From Pigoraptor vietnamica (lineage: Eukaryota; Opisthokonta; Filasterea): a DNA stretch of 13,808 nucleotides. A program made the translations under genes and the position numbers. Numbering within the stretch: the first letter of the stretch is position 1; the number at the start of each line of letters is the position of its first letter. The notes below the pieces were generated by a model. It worked only from the letters and a program-made list of their open reading frames with translations. It did no database searches and was not told where the DNA came from. Positions 7,651-13,808 of this stretch are shown here, piece after piece. The stretch covers positions 1 to 13,808 of the forward strand of contig CALSCQ010002029.1 in the NCBI GenBank assembly GCA_943704525.1, in the 5' to 3' direction.

Positions 7651-9209
7651 ATGGCAGAGGATTGGACCGCAATGGTGGGCGAGCAGTCGCTGTTACGGCG
7701 CATGACATTGTGTGTGCATGTGTGGTCTGTGCGCGCGAGGGACTCCCTCTCACGGCTGCCCGGCGCGCACTGCAGGCTGCCCAGGGCGCCGCGTCCTTCC
7801 TGGAGGACGACGGCTTTCTGTACGTTGCGGTCGCCATCGCGGTTGCGCTCGTCCTCATCGGTGTGTGCTTCGCGAGGCGCGTGCGTGCGTGCGCGCATAT
7901 TTGTAATCGTTCGTGCATGGAGGTGCGCTTGCGGCACGTGCTTCAATTGCGCTTGAGCTGAGAGAATCTCTTGTCGCGTCCACGCAGCTGTGGCTGTGGC
8001 GGCGCGTCTGCTGCGTGGTACAAAGCGGGACACCGTGCTCCTGCTCGGCCTGTGCGACGCGGGCAAGACGGCCCTCTTCTACGCGGTGCGTGGCTGGCTG
8101 TGCTGCCACCTTCACTCTCACCGGTGCTTACCTCCCTTTCCGTTGACCACCTCATAGCTCAAGACGGGCAAGTGGGTACCGACCTGCACGTCGATGGCGG
8201 AGAATGCGGCGCAGATCCCACTCGACCGGGCTTCGGTGCGTTGCTGAGATGCGCGCGCGCGCTTGTGTGTGCCTGTCTGTTTGTGTCTGTGGGTGTGTAG
8301 GTGCACGCGAGTAGCTTGCGGCGTCGTACCCCACGTGCGCGCGTTGTTTGTGCCGTGTCTCAGGCCAGTGGCTCGGTGGGCGTCCGGCAGCGCGTGGTCC
8401 CGGTGATTGACCTGCCGGGGCACGAGCGGCTGCGGCTGAAGAACATTGAACGCCACTCGCGCACGGCGCGGGCGATTGTCTTTGTGGTCGATTCGGTGCA
8501 CTTTCCCGCGCAGAAGCGGCAGGTCGCCGAGTGGGTGTCATCTTGCATGCTCGCTGACGGCGAACAACTGCTTTGAGCTTGCGATGTATCTGTTTGTCTA
8601 TCTCTGTCTCTGCGTCTCTCTCTGCGTCCTCTGCATGTGCCACTGTGCTGCCTGCATGCTCATCAGAGGCGCCAAATTGCATCGACAGACTCATCCACGA
8701 TGTCCTCGCGGACCGCGCCGTTCACCGCGCCCGCATCCCCGTGCTCGTCGCGTGCAACAAGAGCGAGATTGTAACGGCGAGGGACCACGCGTCCATCAAG
8801 GCCGACATCGAGAAGGAAATGTGAGTGCCCCTCCTCAGCGCTTGCGTGGGCTGAGGCTGACCTCCCGGCCTTTCCTTTGTGGGGCTGAGGCTGATCTCCC
8901 CGCGATCTTTCTTCCCAGCGACACACTGCGCATGACACAGGCCGCCGCTGTCGCCGGACAGGACGGCGCGGCGGCAGTCGAGTTCCTCGGTGACCGGAAC
9001 AGGCCATTCGTCTTCTCGCAGGTGAATGCGCCGTCACATTTGCGGTGTTTTGTGCGTCGAGGAGCCAAGGGTAAGCAACACGCAATCGACTTTCCTCACT
9101 GACGTGCTGCCAATTTCAGCTGCGCAACAGCGTCGAGTTTGCGCCGTGCAGCGTCAAGGAGGCCAACATCGCCCCCGTCGTCGAATTTTTGCGCCGCGTG
9201 GCAAAGTAA
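7651..9209 (+). CDS. SRPRB: Signal recognition particle receptor subunit beta
   Basis: Membrane-anchored Arf-like GTPase that holds the SRP receptor alpha subunit on the ER during co-translational targeting. Exons: 7651-7674 (end uncertain), 7776-7860, 7988-8085, 8158-8235, 8364-8530, 8689-8820, 8919-9021, 9120-9209; 777 nt, 258 aa. Features in that model: a transmembrane helix at about 22-42 (FLYVAVAIAVALVLI onward), P-loop GLCDAGKT (57-64), switch-1 region around TCTSMAENA, G3 DLPGHE (111-116) followed by the family's RAIVFVVDS, G4 as NKSE (174-177) in place of NKxD, G5-like CSVK (239-242), and a C-terminal amphipathic helix ending RRVAK. The first exon is least secure: the ATG at 7651 must be spliced to reach the membrane-helix frame, and a donor at 7675 (MAEDWTAM) or at 7714 (13 residues longer) both keep phase. 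From exon 2 on, the model is firm. Confidence 0.92.
8848..8900. repeat. 19-nt direct repeat in SRPRB intron 6
   Basis: GGGCTGAGGCTGACCTCCC at 8848-8866 recurs at 8882-8900 with one substitution, 34 nt apart, inside the intron 8821-8918. It resembles a local intron duplication. Confidence 0.8.
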
Positions 9210-9388
9210 ATCACGGCATAAGTGCCGCAGTCGGGTCATGTGCGCCACAAACGAAGCTGTGCCCTGGCCAATTCCACGCCGCTTACATTACAACCACTGT
9301 GCACGCAGTCGTTCACGGAGCCCTGCACGCCACGCGCCCTCGCCGCACTGCTTGCCTCATGCTCCACTTCTCACTTCTCACTTCTTGC
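9210..9388. other. 179-nt convergent gap, SRPRB / RMDN1-like
   Basis: Both genes end here. A pyrimidine-rich block at 9364-9397 (plus strand) is built from TTCTCACTTC-type repeats and overlaps the minus-strand stop codon. No AATAAA hexamer is seen for either gene, so polyadenylation must rely on another signal. Confidence 0.6.
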
Positions 9389-10912
9389 TCACTTCTTACC
9401 GCGGAGAGCGACGGCCTCGTCGTGCGCTTCCTTGTCCGAGGGGTTCCGCACGGGCATGGCCAGCGCGACCTCAATCCACCTACGCACACACGAGCACACA
9501 CACACACACAGCGAAGCGGTGAGCAAGTTAAAGCCGTAGTCCTCGCAAAGGCAACGCAAATTGAGCGATGAATGGACATGGAAGTGTGGTCCATATCAAC
9601 AACACGGATGGAGGGGTCGACAGCGCCGGCGAATCAGAGGCGACAGTTGAGTGCACAGCAAGCGCAGAGACGCACTTGTTGAACTCGGCCGCGTTGCCCA
9701 TTCGCTGGTATGTCTTGGCCACCATCACCGCGTTCTTGAGGTAGAAGCCGGGGTCAATCTCCTCCGCCTGGAGGAAGTGCCGCAGCGCCTCGTCGTACGT
9801 CGACGTCGGCGGCGTCGCAAACAGGGCAGAGGCAATCTGAAGGGGGAAGGGATCACTCCTGCTTCAGTACGACAGCGCAGCACCGCAGACTAGCCCGTTG
9901 TCGGCACCGATGGCATGCACACACAGCGTGCGCATTAACGCTGCCGCACCTTCTGCTGGTACCACGGCATCTCCGCAAACGTGAAGCACCAGAGGCCGAG
10001 CAGGTGGCGCGACGTGGCGTCCTTCGGGTTGAGCTCAATGGCCTTGACAAAGTGGTCGCGGATGACGAAGGCGTTGCCGATCTTGATCTGGGCATTGGGT
10101 GCCAGGTGAGCGTGAGTGGGACGCAGGGGAGGTTGGTGACCCAACTACGGACGCGGGCGGCACGCGCGCATCAATTCAGGCCGCACCTTGATGCCCTCAA
10201 AGTCGCCGACGTCCCTGCGCAATCACAGTGTCCACGTTGAGAGCACGCGTGGGTGAGCAGGGCGACAGTGCACGGTGGCTGTCACTCACGAGAGCGTGAT
10301 GGCGAACCACTTGTGGCACGCGAAGTTTGTCGGGTCCACTTCAATGGCGCGCTTCGCAAGGGCGTGTGCGTCGTACACAAACCTGCCGAGTGGGCGCTTG
10401 TTATCATCGCATCAGGCAAAAGCACGCAGACAAGCGACTCCATCCCCGGCTACCCCCTCCCCCCCCCTCCCCCCCAGGCGCACACTCCCCGCACAGCCAC
10501 TGAGAGCACCCCGAAAAGCCCACTTCTTCTTGGCCTCGTTCGCCACTGTCGGGTCGAGCGCGAGTTCGTGCTTGGCGCGAGCAAGGCGCCACATAATCTC
10601 GCCGCAGTCGCCGCCGTACTGCGCATTTGCCTTCTCGAGGAACTCGTGCAGGTCCTGGTACTTGGCCTGGTCGTACAGCGTGTCGGCGAGCCGCAGCTTA
10701 GGGGCGAGCTCGCGCGGGTTGGGGCACGCACACAGCGCCGCCGAGGGGAGGGCGACGAGCGCGGCCAGACCAGCGCCGACGGCAACCGCGCGCCGTGCGG
10801 GTAATCGTCGCGCAATGGCAAGCCGAGAAGCGACGGTGACATACGCACGCGAAGCGCTGAGCACACGCGCGATGGGCGCGGCGAAGCGCAGCCGAGTGAA
10901 AAGAGATGCCAT
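9389..10912 (-). CDS. RMDN1: Regulator of microtubule dynamics (RMDN/FAM82) TPR protein
   Basis: RMDN proteins are TPR proteins linked to microtubules and, for some members, to mitochondria; the exact role is not settled. Exons, transcript order: 10912-10524, 10382-10290, 10214-10187, 10087-9950, 9836-9676, 9479-9389; 900 nt, 299 aa, near the human RMDN1 length. The ATG has a strong context (accATGg). Residues 1 to about 66 contain many Arg and no Asp/Glu (MASLFTRLRFAAPIARVL...), as in a mitochondrial presequence, followed by a short hydrophobic stretch at about 45-60. Family signatures: IMWRLARAKHEL; AKRAIEVDPTNFACHKWFA; SDVGDFEGIK; KAIELNPKDATS (about 185-196) with GLWCFTFAEMPWYQ (about 201-214); and LFATPPTSTYDEAL. 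The third exon is only 28 nt. RMDN1 is preferred over RMDN2/3 by length and targeting, but the subfamily is an inference. The neighbour AP1S diverges upstream. Confidence 0.9.
9495..9510. repeat. (CA)8 microsatellite in the last RMDN1-like intron
   Basis: On the transcript strand this is (TG)8, ending 15 nt before the acceptor GTGCGTAG|G at 9482-9480. It occupies the place where a polypyrimidine tract would normally lie. Confidence 0.85.
10453..10475. repeat. Poly-C/poly-G tract in RMDN1-like intron 1
   Basis: The plus strand reads C5-T-C9-T-C7. The transcript is from the minus strand, so the pre-mRNA carries G7-A-G9-A-G5, enough G-runs with one-base loops for an intramolecular G-quadruplex. 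It sits in the intron 10523-10383, about 48 nt downstream of the donor. Confidence 0.85.
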
Positions 10913-11502
10913 GGTTTTTGTGGAGTGAAGAACAACGCCACAGGTAGCGGCTGTGCAGGCACTGTACAAACACAGCTGTGCTGGGCGTGTGTGGAGACGC
11001 ACTTTTGCGGCTGTGTGGCTTGAGGGAAGCAGGAAGCGGCGGAAGGTGATGTCACTACAAATGTGTGCGGAAAGCGCTCACGGAGTTGTTTTCTATTGCA
11101 TGTGCATAGCTAGCATCATGTGTCATAACATCTGCAGAAGATTAGGGATACATAGCAGTACACACCAGTCAATAAGTAGATCAGACGACTACTCCATTGA
11201 GTGGCGTCACATGTACGCCATCTGCGCAGTGTGGGAGTGGATTTGAAATTGACATTTCGCTCACTATGGGCTGACTATGGCACTGGCGCCCGTAATAAAA
11301 TCGTCCACAGTACACACACACGCACACTCAGACGCATCTTGCATCTATTAGAGTTGCTGCGCAAGGCCAACCGCCGCGTGCGCGTGTCTCGTATTCATTT
11401 CGTTGTGGTGTGCGGGGTGCGCGGCAGGTGTCGCCGCTGCTCGCATCTCGGCCGTATCCTCTATTTTGCTGAGCCGCTGCGTGGCGTGCGCCAGCAGTCA
11501 CA
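10913..11502. promoter_or_regulatory. 590-nt divergent promoter region, RMDN1-like / AP1S
   Basis: The two starts face away from each other, so this is probably a shared promoter with both 5' UTRs. About 11050-11340 is clearly richer in A and T than anything else nearby, and includes GAAAT-TGAC-ATTTC (11245-11258), a perfect 5-bp inverted repeat with 4-nt loop, and an AATAAA at 11294-11299. No credible ORF, tRNA or repeat element was recognised. The edge nearest AP1S returns to GC-rich sequence. Confidence 0.45.
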
Positions 11503-12603
11503 ATGGTGCGTCGTGTTCCCTGGGTCCGTTGACGTCGCGGCCGCTGGGCGCATGCGTCATGGCACGTGTTCCTCTCCCTGGGTGGCCCACTCACGCGTCC
11601 CTTTCGCGGGTGTGCAGATTCAGTACGTGCTGCTGTTCAGCCGGCAGGGCAAGGTGCGCCTGCAAAAGTGGTACCAGGCGCTCCCCCAGAAGGACAAGAA
11701 GAAGATCATGCGCGAGCTCACAACGACCATTCTCTCGCGGAAGCCCAAGATGTGCAACTTTCTCGAGTGGAAGGAGTACAAGATTGTGTACAAGCGGTGC
11801 GTTGTATGTGCAGTCGCTCATCGAAAGAGTGTGTGTGTTGTGCGCGTGCGCGTGTTTTTGCCCTTAATTCGCAGGCATCTAGTCTGTCTTGCTTCTTCTC
11901 TATGGATTCTTGCGTCACATGTTTAATTCCCATGATTTTCGGGCGTCTTGCTGAATGCGCGGTTGGACAGGTACGCGAGCCTCTTTTTCTGCGTGGCTGT
12001 GGACCAGGACGACAACGAGCTCATCACGCTCGAGATTATCCACCGCTTTGTCGAACTGCTCGACAAGTACTTTGGCAGCGTGAGTGCCTCGCGTTTGTGC
12101 TCTGTCACCATGGCCAGTCGGTGTTGGGTGGAAGCGCAGGCGCTGTGCTCTGTCGCAGTGTGAGAGGGGTCATTTGCTGCGTGGCGCCGCGCACGGAATT
12201 GGGCAAACGAAGGGCTGACGTGGCTCTATTGTACTCGCGCAGGTGTGCGAGCTTGACATCATCTTCAATTTTGAGAAGGTGCGCTGCGGGTGGTTGCTGT
12301 GCACAACCGCTTGCGATGGACTTGAATCCCCAACTGCATGCCGCTGCCTTTGATCTCTGCCTTTTTTGGGCCCTCAAGCACTTTATTGCTTCGTTCCTTG
12401 CATTTGCGTTGCCTCACACACACCACTTTGTTTGTCCCCAGGCGTACTTTATTCTCGACGAGTACATTGTCGGCGGCGAGGTCGAGGAGACGAGCAAGAA
12501 GACGGTGCTCAAGGGCATGGCCGCCCAAGACCAGCTCCAGGAGGACGCGGAGGGCGGCGGTGGCCCCCTCAGCGTGCTCGACGAACTCGTCGGCGGCAAG
12601 TGA
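11503..12603 (+). CDS. AP1S1: AP-1 clathrin adaptor complex sigma subunit
   Basis: Small subunit of the AP-1 heterotetramer, which sorts cargo into clathrin vesicles between trans-Golgi network and endosomes; sigma subunits help bind acidic dileucine signals. Exons: 11503-11505, 11618-11796, 11971-12079, 12243-12278, 12442-12603; 489 nt, 162 aa, about the family length. The sequence follows AP1S closely: [93 protein letters not shown], then a [10 protein letters not shown] segment and a short acidic/Gly tail. [10 protein letters not shown] and FSRQGK separate it from AP-2 sigma. The first coding exon is the ATG alone (context acaATGg); reading on unspliced meets TGA at 11530. The fourth exon is only 36 nt. 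All junctions keep phase. Confidence 0.95.
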
Positions 12604-12762
12604 GCGTCACAGTGACGTGCAGTCGGGCTTTGGGCGCGTGGCTACATGTGCCAGCGCCTTTGGCCCGGCTTGCGTTGTTGGCCGCGGTGCTTGTCTTCTA
12701 TTGCGTCTTGTCTGTCTCAGCTTCTGGCTCTTCCACCGCGCGTGGCGTTGCCTCTCCTCCCG

Positions 12763-12794
<32 letters not shown>

Positions 12795-13203
12795 GCTCTC
12801 ACACCTTCGTCTGTCTCTGACTGCGCGTGTCCCGATGCGTTCGTGCTGCGGCGCTGTGCGTCCCCGTTGCGTCTTGCGAGCGCGCGCAAAGGCCGGTGAA
12901 CGGCACAGATAAACTATGATCACGAAGTGCTTTCGTCGCATGCATAGGCCACACGGTGCGTGCGGCTCCAACGAAAGATCGCTTGACGTGCTGGTCCCAT
13001 GTGCGCGGCAACGGACAGTAGGCTGTGCAAGAAATGAAAGTTCACCGTGCCTTCATATTCAGTGGCACAATACCACGCAACGCAGACAATTCTTGAAATG
13101 AAATGGCAAGCAAAGAACGACGGCGACGCGCACACGTCGCCCGCAGAGAACGCACGCGCGAACCAACGCGTCACGCAGCGGCCGCGAAGCACCCCCCGCG
13201 CGC
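12604..13203. other. 600-nt convergent intergenic region
   Basis: This holds the 3' regions of AP1S and of the unrecognised minus-strand gene. Immediately after the AP1S stop is a 13-nt inverted repeat CGTCAC-A-GTGACG (12605-12617). Pyrimidine-rich sequence follows, with a (CT)14 microsatellite, then a more balanced stretch with a small hairpin ACGAA-GTGCT-TTCGT (about 12920-12934). No convincing gene was found; ORFs here are short and made of low-complexity Arg/Ser or Cys-rich translation. Confidence 0.5.
12763..12790. repeat. (CT)14 microsatellite
   Basis: Fourteen uninterrupted CT units in the probable 3' region downstream of AP1S, within a broader pyrimidine-rich stretch from about 12710 to 12830. 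Confidence 0.95.
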
Positions 13204-13808
13204 CTATGTGTCCATCTTCAGGTCGTCAAGCGTGCGGATGGTCGACTTGGCGCTTGTCGCGCGGCTCATGCTCGGCCCGGCGCCGTCGTCATCGACGCTC
13301 ATGTCCACACTCTTGTCGTCGCGGAGGTCCTCAAAGAGGGCCAAAGACGGCGGCCGGTTGGGGTCTCTCTGACTCTGCGCGGTGCCCGGTGGTATCAACG
13401 ATATGAAACACGGGCAGATGCACAAGCAAGGCATGTACGCGGAACGCCGAGCACACATGGATAAGCAAGGTGCGCACAAGCAAAGCGCGCATGCGGACAC
13501 GCACCTTGACCCTGTCGTAGACGACAAACTTCTCGGCAATGTACTGGAGGTCGGCACCGAGCTTCTCGTTGGCTCCGTCGAGGTCCGACTTGCCCTGTGT
13601 TGTCCGGAGGCGCTGCTTCTTCTTGTGCAGCGGGTTGTCCTCCAGCATCATCTCCTCGAGCTCGTACATGGCGTCGCAGTTGATCTTGTCCTTCTGCGAG
13701 AGGAAAACACAAGCGGCCTCAGCGACGGACCACCAGCAGGTGGCACCAGCACGCGCGCTATTGGACAAGGGCGTCGATGTACAATGGGACAGGGGCGGCG
13801 GGGTGGGG
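13204..13808 (-). CDS. Unrecognised protein, 3' end only
   Basis: I do not recognise this gene. Two terminal exons are well supported: 13693-13505 (63 codons, acceptor ctctcgcag, donor gtgcgt) and 13374-13204 (56 codons then TAG), joined phase 0 across a 130-nt intron. The first is hydrophilic and probably helical, opening KDKINCDAMYELEEMM with a basic KKKQRLR patch and ending AEKFVVYDRVK. The second is disordered-looking: DPNRPPSLALFEDLRDDKSV, a run of Asp, Ser/Thr-rich sequence, then TLDDLKMDT. A preceding exon may end at 13767 (reading VPLYIDAL before a weak gtccaa donor), but that is uncertain. The codon pattern and phase-preserving splice sites make it a real gene. It converges on AP1S, 600 nt apart. 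Confidence 0.65.

Noticed and set aside
8531-8688. SRPRB continuing through WVSSCML after the VAE motif, or the acceptor at the CAG before 8667
   Set aside because: That reading hits a stop, or breaks phase. Ending the exon at 8530 and resuming at 8689 gives VAELIHDVLAD, which fits the family.
10275-10928. 217-residue plus-strand ORF opposite the RMDN1-like gene
   Set aside because: It lies antisense to exons with strong family motifs and has Ala/Arg/Ser-rich shadow composition.
11503-12603. AP-2 or AP-3 sigma subunit
   Set aside because: [23 protein letters not shown] and DNELITLE are AP-1-type; AP-2 sigma differs at all three.
12763-12790. (CT)14 as the polypyrimidine tract of a further AP1S intron
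   Set aside because: The AP1S protein is complete at 12603 and no coding exon follows the tract.

Overview
This window is nuclear DNA from a gene-dense, GC-rich eukaryote, almost certainly unicellular. Six genes can be spliced by eye into complete or near-complete reading frames through short introns (62-208 nt), and all six give recognisable eukaryotic proteins. ITFG2 (a KICSTOR subunit) and an RMDN-family protein beside universal genes fit Amorphea, such as a choanoflagellate, filasterean or apusomonad relative. The species cannot be fixed from this sequence. About 41 introns were placed. Their donors are strikingly often GTGCGT (17 of 41), which is C at +4 where most eukaryotes have A. Acceptors are nearly all CAG.

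Layout, left to right: (1) 1-839 (+), 3' part of a family-2 glycosyltransferase with one in-frame intron. (2) 1057-5054 (+), the biotin-carrying alpha subunit of mitochondrial 3-methylcrotonyl-CoA carboxylase (MCCC1), 20 exons, 707 aa. (3) 5121-7249 (-), ITFG2, 5 exons, 550 aa. (4) 7651-9209 (+), signal recognition particle receptor beta (SRPRB), 8 exons, about 258 aa. (5) 9389-10912 (-), an RMDN1-like TPR protein with a mitochondrial-type presequence, 6 exons, 299 aa. (6) 11503-12603 (+), AP-1 adaptor sigma subunit, 5 exons, 162 aa, with the start codon alone in its exon. (7) 13204-13808 (-), the 3' end of an unrecognised gene.

From MCCC1 onward the genes alternate in strand. Convergent pairs have 66, 179 and 600 nt between stop codons. 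Divergent pairs have 401 and 590 nt between start codons and so probably share bidirectional promoters. The genes are housekeeping functions in different compartments (leucine catabolism, mTORC1 nutrient sensing, ER targeting, microtubule/mitochondrial TPR protein, Golgi-endosome sorting) and do not form one pathway. The one suggestive pairing is MCCC1 (leucine breakdown) tail to tail with ITFG2 (amino-acid-sensitive mTORC1 control).

I see no mobile element, CRISPR array, rRNA or tRNA, and no convincing new biological system. The points worth a second look are the donor consensus, in-frame introns, very small exons, a palindrome cluster upstream of MCCC1, a G-quadruplex-prone intron, a possible upstream exon for ITFG2, and the unidentified last gene.
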